Below, one piece after another: positions 11,211 to 22,789 of a DNA stretch of 64,000 nt. Within the stretch, counting starts at the first letter, position 1, and each line of letters opens with the position of its first letter. This DNA is from Dasypus novemcinctus. Taxonomy: Eukaryota; Chordata; Mammalia; Cingulata; Dasypodidae. Both the position numbers and the translations under genes were made by a program. The notes beneath the pieces are model-generated. The model made no database searches, was not told the origin of the DNA, and saw nothing but the letters and a program-made list of their open reading frames with translations. The DNA lies in the NCBI RefSeq assembly GCF_030445035.2, contig NC_080673.1, forward strand, positions 190,383,216-190,447,215, given 5' to 3'.

Positions 11211-12560
11211 CAGGTTAATCATTGGTCCTCAATTTTTGTGATATTTGTGATAGTGCATCTTTTTCCTTTTTCTCATATTCTTTGTGGGTAATTATTGGAA
11301 TTAGTTAGAAGCTCTCCATGTTCAGATTTGTTTTTTTCCCTTATGCTAATGTATATACTCTACCCTTTTCAATTTTTGTAAAGTAGGCCTTACTAACTGC
11401 TGTGCTGCCACCCCCCTTGAGACTCAGCACAATAAATTAAGTGAAAGAAGTGTTTTGTAAATTGCATTTTTGTATTTGTTTAGTACTTCTTTGGTTGTGA
11501 GAACAAACTTACCAAAGAATAGAAGCAAGATATCTTGATGTCAATTCCATAGGCTGGGACCACCATGGAGGTTCCCACACATCCCGGGAAAGCTGCCTCA
11601 CCTGTCATCCTGCTCAGTCCTTCTGTGGGAAGCTGATGTTGCTGCATCCTCCTCCTTTGGTCTCGCCACCCCATGGAAGAGAATCAAGCTTCCCTTGAGT
11701 CTGAATATAGCATAGAAGGATGATTTGGTTTAAATCTGTTAGGCAAGCCAGGGTGTTCTCAGAAGTCAGAACCATATGGGCAGGGGTATGTGGAAAAATT
11801 CAACAATATGTCATGTACTGAGGAAGATTAGAATGTGTTGAAATTTGGTGTGTGAATGCGAGGGATGTGAGTGCCATGTATGCACAAATTCAAAGTTCTG
11901 GTGCACACTGTAAAGGGCTAGCCCAGAGTTTCCTAAAGCATAGTCTATGGATCCATAGGCTTTTCTGGAATGGAATTAAATCTGGAATCTCCAGGACCAG
12001 GATCTGGCAACCTACATCTTTAAGGAGATATCTTAATGTTTTTAAATAGACTAAATTTGAAAAACCAATGTATCGTCAGTGTCAAGGGACTAAATGAGTC
12101 AGCATCTTGCTTTTCAAATTACTTTGTAAATTGGATAAGCATGGTGCTAAATTTTTATATTCTACAGGTAGTTACACTAAGTATCAGACGATGGAGAAGC
12201 TATAATAAAAATATGTGTTAATTTCTTTTAAAGACACATTCCCGGTGCTATTTATAAACTGAAAATTCTAATTATTTCTTTCTAGCCACCGTGTCTCAGG
12301 TGAATAGATTAGTAGAATTCAACAGCTATTCAAATAGAGTCAATTTCCTGATCATTATCAATTACTCTCATGCTTCAGATTGACAACTATTTAGTGTTTT
12401 CTATCCCATATCCCCAACTTCAATCAATTTTTAATATAAATTTTTCTCTAATAGAAAGAGATCTTCCAGTACCATCATCTTAGCCTACACCATTATTATT
12501 ATACTTTATATGTGAAAAACTTCTAAGTTGCTCATAGTGCCTCAAAAATTCCATAACATT
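11211..12560. other. Single-copy-like DNA with a possible MER5-like fragment
   Basis: No gene was recognised. About 11920-12071 runs from AGAGTTTCCTAAAGCATAG through a CCTACATCTTTAA segment to TTTGAAAAACCAATG, which resembles a diverged MER5-type hAT element. The rest shows nothing I can name. Confidence 0.45.
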
Positions 12561-12564
12561 ATCT

Positions 12565-13030
12565 TTATTTCAATAAGTTTTCAAGACCTATGTTATAGCC
12601 AATCTGATAAGGCAAGAACCCATACAAAGTATAACAATTGGAATGAAGGAAAAGTATCCTTATTTGTAGATTTGATTGTATACCTAGAAAACTCAGAAGC
12701 TATCACTGAAAAGCTAGTACAACTAGTAATTGAGGCCAGTAAGCTACCCTATAGGAAAGAGATATATTAAATAATCTACAGATGCTAGACATTGTGTGTC
12801 CTGCCATGGCCCACTGGGTGGAATGGGGGAGAGTGTAGACTACAATGTAGACCACTCTCCATGTGGTGCAGCAGTGCTCCAAAATGTATTCACCAGGTAC
12901 AGTGAATGTACCACGATGATGGAAGAGGTTGTTGATGTGGGAGGAGTGGGGTAAGGGGGGTGGGGGTATATAGGGACCTCATGTTTTTGGAATGTTACAT
13001 TTAAAAGAAAAATAAAGAAGAAGGGAAAAA
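12565..13030 (+). mobile_element. L1 fragment with ORF2 joined directly to 3' UTR
   Basis: About 12570-12770 encodes a piece of ORF2 just downstream of the reverse transcriptase active site (a VYLENSE segment and following helix). The sequence then jumps at once, near 12780, to the L1 3' end that also occurs at about 14500-14740 and, reversed, at about 51000-51240. It ends in an A-rich tail with AATAAA near 13012. The rest of ORF2 is missing, so this is an internally deleted L1 copy. Confidence 0.75.
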
Positions 13031-13164
13031 ATAGGTTTACTCTAGAATGTAAAGAAATTTAGGATAATGAAAAGAGCATAATTTGCAAAATCATCATCTT
13101 TGTGAGGAATGAGCACTAGTGGAACCCTTGTGGAGGCTGAGGAGTCCCTTCCCCAACTCTATGA

Positions 13165-13460
13165 GGATGTGTAATGCAGTAGCTCTACAGCCACATTTCT
13201 TGGGTTCAAATCCCAACTACCACTTACTGGCTATGTGAATTTAGGGAAATTAAATAAGGCTGTGCCTCAATTTCCTCATCCCTAAAATGGAATATTTTTT
13301 AAAAAACCACTCCATTGACTTATTATGAGAACTAAATATGTTATAAATAGGTTAATATGGGTTGCGACTCTATGACTACAGAATATGACCATGTGGGTTG
13401 ATTCACTTAGAATAGAATCTTCCCCAAATGGGAAACCTTGAATAAATGTTCACTTTGATT
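13165..13460 (+). repeat. MIR SINE, sense
   Basis: The B-box area TTGGGTTCAAATCCCAACT is followed by CACTTACTGGCTATGTGA, CCTCAATTTCCTCATC and AAAATGG. A diverged tail ends near AATAAATGTTCA. This is the full order of a MIR element. It is about as decayed as expected for a pre-placental repeat. Confidence 0.8.
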
Positions 13461-14170
13461 ATGTGCCACATAACTTCCTTAACTGGCAATTATCTTGTGT
13501 TGGCAGTTAATTATAATGGATAACTTCAGAAATATCAGGTTTGACTCTGACAGTGGTTGAGATTCCTTCCAATCTTGAGATCCTATGGTTCATTGAAATT
13601 GTAACTTGATATTTTTATTTCTCATCTCTTCTATGGTTTCTGTTAGTATGAAGGTTAGAAGTTTGTGTCTGTGTGTTTATGTTCCCTCATCTAGAATAAG
13701 TCAAATTTTGAAAAATAACAGGACAATTTTAGCTAAAAATCTCCAAAACATTTCACCTATAAAATGAATTGAAAATTAGGAATGGGGTTGTTGACAAGAG
13801 AAACAGAAGCAGAGCTAAGGATCTGTGTAGCTCAAAGGCTGAGCTGAGCCAGCCTGGTTTAAAATGACTTTAGAAAGTTATTTTAGAAAGTGGTGATATG
13901 TAAAGAATGTGATCCAACAAGTCTGAATTCTCAGATTAGAATCCAGTTCAGCTCTACTCAACTCACACTGCAGTACTGTTGACCCCACTCACATTCCTGC
14001 ATCACCATCACCCCCATCCACTGCCAAACCACCCCCTTCCACTTCATCATAGGTTCTGCCCATATTGAGCATCAACTCGCCATTCTCTACTCCCTTTCAA
14101 TCTCCATCTCTGTGAGTCTGCTCAATATGTTTAGGTCTTATCAGTGAGGTCATGCAAAATTTGTCCTTTA

Positions 14171-14760
14171 AACAGAGTCTGCAACTGCAAGCAAGATAGT
14201 TCCATCCATCTGCCCCATGGGATCTAAGCCCCCTCTCAATTAGAGGCAGAGTGAGCATCACCATTCCAGAATCCTTAGGATTGGGGAATGAACAATGGAT
14301 TAGAGTAGACCTACTGTTTTTCTACTGTAGACTTACTGTGTTCCTAGCAATGGAAGAAATTAAATCATTGATATGGAGGCAGTGGCCACTGGAGGTTCTG
14401 AGGGCAGGGAGAGGAAAAATTAGGTGTAATTTGGGGGCATTTTCAGAATTTAGGAATTGCCCTGAATGACACAGCAATGACAGATATAGGACATTGTATA
14501 TCTTGTATTAATAATAACTTACAGAAATGTGTGGGAAAGTGTGTGAACTACAATGTAAACTACAATCAATGCTTAGTGACAATGTTCCAAGATGTGTTCA
14601 TCAGTTGCGGCAAATGTACCACACTAATGAAGAATGTTGTTGAGGTGGGAAAATGTGGGAGGGCTAGAGAGCAGGGCATATGGGAAATCCCTATATTTTT
14701 TATGTAACATTTATGCAATCTAAGTTTCTTTAAAAAATAATAAGAATTAAGTATGTTAAA
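14171..14760 (+). mobile_element. Truncated L1 3' end inserted in an antisense L1
   Basis: This 590-bp sense L1 3' UTR (reverse complement of about 51000-51560) has an A-rich tail at 14730-14760. It is bordered by direct repeats of AAAATTTGTCCTTTA (14156-14170 and 14761-14776; the second copy has one extra T). The host L1 resumes exactly across the repeat, so the boundaries are secure. Confidence 0.88.
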
Positions 14761-15202
14761 AAAATTTTGTCCTTTACTGACTGGCTTACTTTACTCAAAA
14801 TAAGGCCTTTGAGACTCATCCATGATGTGTATGTCAATATTTTGTTCCTTCTTACAGCTGAGTAATATTCCATGTTATGTATAGACCACATTTTGCTTAT
14901 CCATTCTTCTGTTGATGGACACTTGCGTTGCTTCCAACTTTTGGTAATAGTAAATAATGCCTCTATGAACATTGATGTAGATATATCTGTTTGTGTCCCT
15001 GCTTTCAGTTCTTCTGGATATATATTTAGTAGTGGGATTGCTGGATCATATGGCAAATTTTATAGCTTCATGAGGAACCACCAAACTGTCCTCCATAATG
15101 GTTGCACCATTCTACATTACCACCAGCAGTGGATGTGTGTTCCCATTCCACCACATCCTCTCCAACACTTGTAGTCCTGTTTTTGTTTTGTTTTGTTTTG
15201 TT

Positions 15203-15549
15203 TTTTTTAAAGATTTATTTATTTATTTAATTTCCCCCCCTCCCCTGGTTGTCTGTTCTTGGTGTCTGTTTGCTGTGTCTTGTTTCTTTGTCTGCTTATG
15301 TTCTCGTCAGCGGCACAGGAAGTGTGGGCGGCGCCATTCCTGGGCAGGCTGCTCTTTCTTTTCACGCTGGGTGGCTCTCCCTACGGGGCGCACTCCTTGC
15401 ACGTGGGGCTCCCCCACGCGGGGGACACCCTTGCATGGCACGGCACTCCTTGCGCGCATCAGCGCTGCGCATGGCCAGCTCCACACGGGTCAAGGAGGCC
15501 CGGGGTTTGAACCGCGGACCTCCCATATGGTAGACGGACTCCCTAACCA
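15203..15549 (-). repeat. DAS-type tRNA-derived SINE
   Basis: On the - strand this is a tRNA-like head (GGGAGGTCCGCGGTTCAAAC, containing a B box), a CpG-rich body and an AAATAAATAAATCTTTAAAA tail. The tail is followed on the + strand's left by a TTTTG microsatellite. The head lacks about 20 bases at its 5' end, where L1 sequence resumes (AGCTGCCAG). Open frames that cross it are artefacts of its GC-rich body. Confidence 0.85.
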
Positions 15550-16535
15550 TAGCTGCCAGATTAATAGGAGTAAAATCATTGTAGTTTTGATTTGCACTTC
15601 TCTAATAGCTAGTAATAATGAGCATCTTTAATGAGCTTATTAGCCATTTGTATTTCCTCTTTGGAAAAGTATCTATTCAAATTTCTTGCCCATTTTTAAA
15701 ATGGGTTTTGTGTTTGAGATGTAGAATTTCGTTATGTATGCTGCATAATAGATCCTTATTGGATAAGTGGACCACAAATATTTTCTCCTATTGAGTAGGA
15801 TGCCTTTTCACTTATCTGGAAAACTCCTTTGAAGCACAAAAGTTTTTAATTTTGAGAAGGTCCCGCTTATCTATTTTTCCTTTTGTTGTAAAGTTTATGA
15901 AACCACTTCCTACTATAAGATCTCATAGATGCCTCCCTACATTATCTTCCAGGAGCTTTATGGTCCATCTTGAGTTAATTTTTGTATAGCTTATGAAATG
16001 GTGATCCTCTCTTTCAGATATGGATATCCAGTTCTCCAGCACCATTTGTTGAAGAGGCTATTCTGTCCCAGTTGAGTGGGCTTGGTGGCCTTGTTGAATA
16101 TCAGTTGGCTGTATATGCACGGGTCTGTATTAGAACACTCAATTCAGTTCCATTGTTCAATATGTCTATCCTTGTGCCAATACCATGCAGTTTTGACCAC
16201 TGTAGCTTTGTAGTATTCTTTAAAGACAGTAGCATCATGCTTCCAATTTCATTTTTCTTTTTCAATATGATTTAGGCTAATTGAGGGCCCTTATCCTTCC
16301 AAATAAATTTCATAATTGGCTTTTTCCAGGTCAGTAAAAATTTTGTAGTAATCATGGGGATTGTGTTAAATCTATAAATCAATTTGGGTAGAAAAGACAT
16401 CTTAATGATATTTAGTCTTTCATTCCATGAAAACGGAACCTTCTTCTATTTGTTTATGTCTTCTTTGATTTTCTTCAACAATGTTGTATAGTTTTCTGTG
16501 TACAAGTCCTTTATGTCCTTAGTTTATTCCTAGAT

Positions 16536-16958
16536 TTTAAAAAAATTTTAATTCCCCTCCCCCATTCTCCACCCCTGTCATCTGCTCTCTGTGTCTATTC
16601 ACTGTGTGTTCTTCTGTGTCTGCTTGTTTTCTCTTTAGGGAGCACTAGGACCCAGTTGAGACCTTCCAGAGTGTGAGAGAGGTGCACAATTTCTTGCGCC
16701 ACCTCAGCTCCCTCGCCTGCTGTGTCTCTTATTGTCTGTCTTCTGTGTTTCCATTTGTTGCATCATCTTGCTACATCAGCTCTCTGCTTGGGCCAGCTTG
16801 CTGCATTGGCCAGTACTCCTGCACAGGCCAGCACTCCTGTGTGGGCAAGCACTCCTGCGTGGGCCAGCTTGCTTTCACCAGGAGGACCCAGGAATCAAAC
16901 CCTGGACCAACTATATGGTAGATGGGAGCCCAATTGCTTGAGCCACATCTGCTTCCCC
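16536..16958 (-). repeat. DAS-type SINE, longer subfamily, with target duplication
   Basis: The tRNA-like head (CCATATAGTTGGTCCAGGGT area on the - strand) is followed by a repeat-rich body with several CCAGC(A/T)C-type units and an A-rich end. It is flanked by ATTCCTAGAT on both sides (16526-16535 and 16959-16968), so the insertion into L1 is exact. It differs from the 15.2-kb copy in body sequence and is probably an older DAS subfamily. Confidence 0.8.
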
Positions 16959-17370
16959 ATTCCTAGATATTTTATTTTTATTGGAATTTTTTTTATTTCA
17001 TCCTCACATTGCTTATTATTAGTGTACAAAAATGCTACTGATTTTTCCGTGCTGATCTTATATCCTGCCACTCTACTGAACTCATGTATCAGCTCTGGAA
17101 GCCTTCCTCACTGAGTGCTGGTCTTCCAGCCAAATCAATTCCCTGGTTTCCTTTTCCCTCTCAGCTGGTTGGGCACTGGCTTGCCTGTCTTAAATCCCAC
17201 AGCTTCCCTCTCCCTAGGCAACTGGGTCTCCCCTCTCTAGTTACTCTCTCCTATTCTCCCCTATGGTCCTGTGGCTTCCTTTCTTCCAAGGAAACCTGCC
17301 TACCTTCTCACAGTTTCTGGAGGAGCAGTGCAGCCCTCCACTCCCTACTCCACCATCTTGGATCTCTATA

Positions 17371-18237
17371 CTGTCCTTCTATATTTTAATAAATAAAATA
17401 AATCAGTGTGTTTATTAAGTTGCAAGCAACAGAAACAAAATCTAACTATCCAAAGTGAAATAGAAACAGAGAGAAAGAAATATCAAAAACAGTGCATTGA
17501 GTTTTTGAGGTATCTTGTAGAATCAAAGGAAAGGGTGAAAAAAATATTTTTGTAGCTAGAGCAGTCATTGAGTGGAGTATAGTAAGAAATAAAAAAATTT
17601 TCCAAAGGGATCTGCCAATTTAACACATTTTGGGGTGAGCTGGCTCTTCTGGGACCTATAGTAGCTAACCCTAGCTTAGAACATATGTGCTCCTTTTGCC
17701 AGGACAGGTGCCATCTTGATGAACAGTTCCCATAATATTTTGTAGAATAGGGAGAACCAGTTGTTCAGTAGGAAATCAGAGAAAGGAAAATAGAAAGCGT
17801 GCAACCAAAATTCCCCATTTGTCCATTAGACATTCTGAGTCATGTCCAATGTTTCACCAGTAACTTCATTCCTCCCCCTATCAGAGTGCTGTTGTAGACA
17901 CAGAAATTTCAAGGGTAGGGTTGGAATGCTGTGCAAAAGCCAGACACTCCAAATGGTTCAGAGCAGGATCTGTGAAGTGTCTTCTTTACAAGCTCAGTTC
18001 ACAAATTAGTCCAGGTGAATATCAATGTATGCTTTTATACTCAGAATTTCTATTCATTATAATTTTCATAGTGCACTGATAAAATTAGACAATGTGTTTT
18101 TCCATTTGTGTAGTTTTAAAATACATTTAAAAATATCTTTTTTTTTCATTTAAATAGTGCAGGTGGTTTCATATTATCTGCTGTCTTCAAACTACTCACC
18201 ATTTCTTTTTTCTTTTTTCCAAATTAAAAAAGAGAGT
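17371..18237. other. No gene seen
   Basis: AT-rich DNA; about 17410-17480 (AAGTTGCAAGCAACAGAAAC) recalls a decayed interspersed repeat that I cannot name with confidence. Confidence 0.35.
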
Positions 18238-18742
18238 GTTTAGTTTGCTAAAAGCTGCCAAAACTGTTATACTAGAAGTGGGTTGGCTTTTACAATGGAG
18301 GTTTATTGACTTGCAAGCTTACAGTTCTGAAGCTGAGAAAAGTGTTCAAATCAAGTCTCCATCATCAATGCTCTCTCTCTGAAGATTCAGGATTCCTCTC
18401 ACATGGGAAGGCACAGGGCACTGTCTGCCAGTCTCTGCCTTCTCCAGGCTCCATTACTTTCAGTTTCTGGCTTCCCTATCTGTAGCTTTTTCTTTCAGCA
18501 TCTGTGGGTTCCTTTCTGAGTTCCTTTGTCTATCTCTTTCTGTATACATTCCTGTTTATAAAGGACTCCAAAAAGAGGATTAAGAACCACCCTGGATCAA
18601 ACCTTACTGAAGTAATCTATTCAAAAAGTCCTTAACTGAGGTGACCTAATTAAAAGATCCCACCCAATAGGTTCACACCCTCAGAAATGGATTGCTTTAA
18701 GGACATGTTTTTTGGGAGTCCATGTAGTCTCAAACTACCACA
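18238..18742 (-). mobile_element. MaLR-type (MST/MLT1-like) LTR, antisense
   Basis: The + strand shows the reverse-complement pattern of ERVL-MaLR LTRs: TTTGCTAAAAGCTGCCAAAA, a GGAGGTTTATTGACTTGCAA block with the inverted polyA signal, TTACAGTTCTGAAGCTGAG, and a CCCACCCAATAGGTTCACAC-type end. No internal sequence is visible beside it, so it is a solo LTR or fragment. Confidence 0.6.
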
Positions 18743-19950
18743 GAGGGGCGTTATCCGTATATGTACCAGAGGCACCAAGTAACAAATAAGGGATCACACT
18801 AAATAAATTTCAACAGTGAACACTCCACAGATTTCTCACCACTTGAGAGAATTAGTGAAAAGAAGATAAGCTTTTGGAATGAAACAAATTGTAGTTATTT
18901 TGATTTATAATGATTTATCATTCTAATTTTTCTTTCAAGTTGAGGCCTTCACTCTGACTTGGAGAACCAAAAATAATTGTCTGCTTAGACAAAAGAGAAA
19001 AAATGTTGATATAATTTTATATCACTCCAACATCTAGTTGAGAAATATTTAGGTTATCTACTGACAAAATAGCAGGTATAGAAATATTTTCCATTGAATC
19101 AACGAATTTACATCAAATGGAAAAGATGTGTTGATGTTATGAAGACAGAGCTAAAGCCTTTGAATTTCTCATGTTAGTGCCTCAAATGGTATGACCACTA
19201 GGGTTGTTTTGGAGGAGTGGAGTAGGGAAAAGGAGAAGGATGAGGCTAGGATTTGAGGGAATAGGATTCTTATTTTCCAATTAAATTATTTTATCTGCTT
19301 CTGAAGAATAACATATGAATAAGAGCTTTGATCAGTTCATAGAGGGACTCAATTGACATCATGATAAAACTTTAAGTTTCTACTTGTTGATTGAAATGCT
19401 TGGTATTTATCAACTCCAAGTATGAGGAAGCATGGCATAGAGAAAAGGGTGAGGACTTGAAACTACGTTAATCTCACAGAAGTATTCACTAAAGAAAGGT
19501 GAATCCATGTGCTAGGATAAACCATTATATAATAATTTCCTGCTTCTGATCTTAGTGTTCTTGGTCTTTTAAGGTATGATTGAGAGCCCTCCACTCCACG
19601 TCTGTGACTCACATACACAACATCAAACCTTGCTGTGCATTCAGACATGTAGTGGAGGACACAGATGACACCTCCAGAGACCTAGAACTCTCAATTGGTC
19701 TGAGAACTGTGATATACTATTTTGCAAAGGTTCTCAATCCACATGTCTGCAATTCACAGAATTTCGGATTTGTTTTAAAGCAATTTATCAGCCTCATTTT
19801 GATATTCAAGACAAATTTTACCAGAAAATTAATATATTACTATTTTGTAGCTGGGATGCAATGCTGAAATGCTGAAGTTCACTCTCTTGCCATATAAATA
19901 CAGTGTCATTCCTGAGAGGGTGCCTGTCCTGGGGGAGTGCTGTACTTAAC
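18743..19950. other. AT-rich DNA, no gene seen
   Basis: No repeat, RNA gene or coding domain is recognised. Short open frames near 19463-19867 overlap on both strands without motifs. Confidence 0.4.
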
Positions 19951-19954
19951 TATC

Positions 19955-20145
19955 TCCTAATTTTAACTCATTTAATTGGTCCGAGCAATCCTGTGAACTA
20001 TGTGCTTTTATCTCTATTTTAAATATGAGGAAACAGAACTGCACACCTAAGTAAAGGAGATGCTGAAACTCATACAGTCCATAAGAAATAAAGCTCAGAT
20101 TTGAGTCTAGATCCGTGTGACTGCAAAGCCCATGCACCTTCTTCT
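19955..20145 (-). repeat. MIR SINE, antisense
   Basis: The antisense MIR core is visible: a TATTTTAAATATGAGGAAACAGAACTG-type segment, then a diverged ACTCATACAGTCC region and AGATTTGAGTCTAGATC. Orientation and order fit MIR. Confidence 0.7.
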
Positions 20146-20194
20146 CTTGCTCACAGCCTGCTCCAAAAGAACTCCCAAGATGTTGTGAAAAGTT

Positions 20195-20412
20195 CTTGTT
20201 AGAGCATGGACTCCAATCAGATGTTTTGATTGGGATCTCATATTCTACTTAATTAATTTGTGTGACTATGGATAAGTTACTATACCCCTGTACCACACAA
20301 AGATTCTTCACCTACAAGTGTGAATAATAGTGGTGCCTAATTCATAAAGGTATCACAAAGATTATATGAGTCAATACCAGTCAAGTGCCTAAGAGTGCCT
20401 TGGGCAAAAACA
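20195..20412 (+). repeat. MIR SINE, sense
   Basis: Sense-orientation MIR order: AGCATGGACTCCAATCAGA, TGTGTGACTATGGATAAGTT, ATTCTTCACCTACAAGTGTG, ATTATATGAGTCAATA, ending near AGTGCCTTGGGC. It lies head-adjacent to an antisense MIR, giving a divergent pair. Confidence 0.7.
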
Positions 20413-20694
20413 AAATCAATGTAAGTACACTGTCAATGAGGTAGTCTCTAGGATTGTTAAGAGAAATACTTGGACAACTTTCTCTATTTTGCCCTCTTTA
20501 CACTTATGGCCTTTCAAGTTCTCCTTTTAGTGGAGATCCCATTAGTTGGAACAGCTCTTGTTACTTACACAGTGGTCTATCTTTTAATTATTCTTTGCTC
20601 ATTTGCCCCTGACTTACACAAATGATTATAGTTTAAAATGGGAATCACAGGAAGATTTCATTTGCATTTTAGATTTTATATTGCTGTCTTACTT

Positions 20695-21370
20695 TTCCAG
20701 GGTTGCTATGATAAATACCACAGAATGGTTTGACAACAGGGATTTATTGTCTTTTGGTTTAGGGAAGCTAGAAGTCCAATATCAAGGTATTGGCAGGCTA
20801 AGTTTTCCCCACGTAGCATTCCTGTGGTAGTTCATTTTCGACCTTCATCACATGACACTCTGTCACTTTCAGTCTTCTCCTCTGGTTTCTACTTCCTTGT
20901 CCAATCTCCTTTGCTTGTATAGACTTTAGCCTTATTGAATTAAGATTCACCCTTAACTCACACTCATTCAATATGATCACATCTTAATAACATCCCCAAA
21001 GTACTATTTACAAATGGGTTCACACCCACAAGATCAGAGGTTAGGACAAATATCCCCAAAACTTTAAGCCATTTTAGTAACTCAAAGTCCAAAGTCTTAT
21101 CAAAATCTCTTAAATGTTTAGTTCATCCTGAAGCAAAATTTCTCTTCATCTGTCAACCTGTGAAACCTAGAAAGCAAGTCGTCTGCTTGCAAAAACAATG
21201 ATGAGACATGTATAGGGTAGACATTCCCATCTGAGAAGGGAGAAATTCAAAGGAAAACAGGATCATAAGTCCCAAGACATTCCAAAACTTAGCAGTGTAA
21301 ACTCCATTAGATTCTAAACTCTGAGAGACCAGGGACTGATACTTTGATTCTGGGACTGCTTAAAACTTTC
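20695..21370 (-). mobile_element. MaLR LTR plus internal sequence, antisense
   Basis: The first part (20695-21062) is an antisense MaLR LTR (TTGCTATGATAAATACCACA start, GGTTCACACCCACAAGA region). It runs directly into MaLR internal sequence (AAGCCATTTTAGTAACTCAA, TCCATCTGTCAACCTG-like, AACTCCATTAGATTCTAAAC) up to about 21370. On the - strand this is internal-to-3'-LTR order. MaLR internal regions have lost most retroviral coding sequence. Confidence 0.65.
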
Positions 21371-21374
21371 CTTC

Positions 21375-21877
21375 TCTTGACCAAACTGCCAGCCAGATTT
21401 CTCACATGCTTCAGTCCCTCCCCTGGCCTAACCAATCTTGAAACTGTGGAACTGCCATAAAAAGAGGGAAAATGCTTCAAACCTTAACTATTCTATATAT
21501 CAAACTCATTGCTGGTTTCTCCCTCTTCTCTCTCTCCCACCCAGATAACCATATGCCTGAGAGACCTTAAATGGGTAAGTTCCTTATGTACCTCGTCCTG
21601 TCTCCCAACCTATATAGAATCCACAATGCTACTTACCTCAAAGGAACACATTTTGAGCCAAGTGGTCCCAATCACAACCTGAGTTCAACCAGTGTTCAAT
21701 GTCCCTTACAATCACCCAGGGCCTTTCCCCCAACCCCCACCCAACCTTGAAAAAAGTTGGCTGTCCATTGTTTTGACAGAATTAAATTCACTCTCTCTCA
21801 CCTGCGATAGCAGTCCTTGAATAAAGACATCCATGCCTGCTTGGCAATTTCTTGTACAGTTTTTACTTTGACAGTTA
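21375..21877 (+). mobile_element. Probable ERV LTR, family unknown
   Basis: A TATA-like CCATAAAAAGAGG at about 21455, an AATAAA at about 21820 and an end in TTTGACA at 21877 give the shape of a + strand LTR of about 500 bp. I could not place its 5' end or find a target duplication. The next LTR begins about 160 bp later on the other strand. Confidence 0.4.
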
Positions 21878-22040
21878 CTAGTGCCATACCTTCAATAGGA
21901 TCAAAACATGCACTAGACCCCAGATCTCTCAACTGGACTGATCCATGTGCACCATGAACCTACTGTCCTCTGCCTGCTTGGATGTCTGGGGTCTAGTAAG
22001 TGTCTGACTCCTGATCCTGTGTTCCTGACTGTTTGTCTAT

Positions 22041-22572
22041 TTGTTAGTGGAATGCTCTGGGTTCTGGGTTCTAGGTTCTTGGCTATGTCACATAAAGGAA
22101 TTTGACGACACACCATAGGCTAGGCAAGGGAGTAAAGAGCTTGTTAAGAAACAAGAGATAGTACACATCCAAGACATGGATATGGGGCATGTTACAGAGT
22201 GAGATGTGCACATGGTGTCCTGGGTTTTGTCCTCCGCCTTTCCCACATTAAGGAGGATCTCAGCTATCTGCTGTCCCAACTGGTTGCCTTTCTACCTTCA
22301 CCTGTCAGCTTTCAGGGAAATAATGTGTAGGTCTTTCTGTTTGGAGCTATCCAGGGCTTCTTTTGAGCCAGGGAGTTTCGAATGGGATCTCTTGACCAGG
22401 GTCTTGGTGGGCTTTTCGGCTGTAATGGTGATGGCTTTGATTTAAGTATCTTACCTCCTCTTGGGGGTTATTGGCCAGGGTCTCACGGCTATTTTCTGAC
22501 AGCAGGATCCCAGCTGTTATGGTTTTATTCTTCCCTGTTTCCTATATTAACCTGCTTCAACTCCTGACCTCA
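22041..22572 (-). mobile_element. 3' LTR of the 22-30.7 kb provirus
   Basis: Colinear with 30150-30712: both share TTCTAGGTTCTTGGCTATGT near the U5 side, CTTTCTACCTTCACCTGTCAG-like and AGCTTTCAGGGAA in the middle, and CCCTGTTTCCTATA near the U3 start. The - strand ends CACTAACA. The neighbouring interior holds the env remnant, as expected for a 3' LTR. Confidence 0.8.
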
Positions 22573-22789
22573 GAAAGTTTACACTCTTATTCCTAAAGGA
22601 GAACTGAAGGGCAGTGGTCATTCTTCTGTAGCTGCTTCCTAATGATTAGGGCGAGTAGTCCTTGCCTAAAGGGGTATGAAACTCTCCAGCAATTTTATTG
22701 AGGCTGAGGGAAGGAGGGTCCAGTACCATGGTTGTAATCCCTGCATGACTAATACCTTGTTCTGAAACACACTGATTCTGGAAGAAATA

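Larger units (their letters stand above)
14777..17110 (-). pseudogene. L1 ORF2 C-terminal remnant
   Basis: Without its two SINE insertions, this matches the C-terminal half of L1 ORF2 on the - strand. The last piece (14730-15056) contains the PYDPAIPLL and MEYYSAV motifs characteristic of the ORF2 C-terminus. Reverse transcriptase C-terminal sequence is recognisable up to 17110. Multiple stops, frameshifts and insertions make it non-functional. Confidence 0.8.
13955..17370 (-). mobile_element. Antisense L1, interrupted by one L1 tail and two SINEs
   Basis: On the - strand this reads 5'-UTR-like sequence (17370-17110, beginning with a CCAAGATGGTGGAG-type start), then a broken ORF2 C-terminal half (17110-14777), then 3' UTR (14155-13955) matching 53830-54060. 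ORF1 and the N-terminal part of ORF2 are absent, so there is an internal deletion near 17110. Insertions at 14171-14760, about 15203-15549 and 16536-16958 postdate it. The 5' UTR assignment is the weakest part. Confidence 0.75.

Noticed and set aside
15098-15631. 177-codon + strand frame and similar frames at 25273-25838, 43155-43465 and 58675-59152 as proteins
   Set aside because: They cross SINE bodies; the same peptides recur at each SINE because the GC-rich repeat has few stops.
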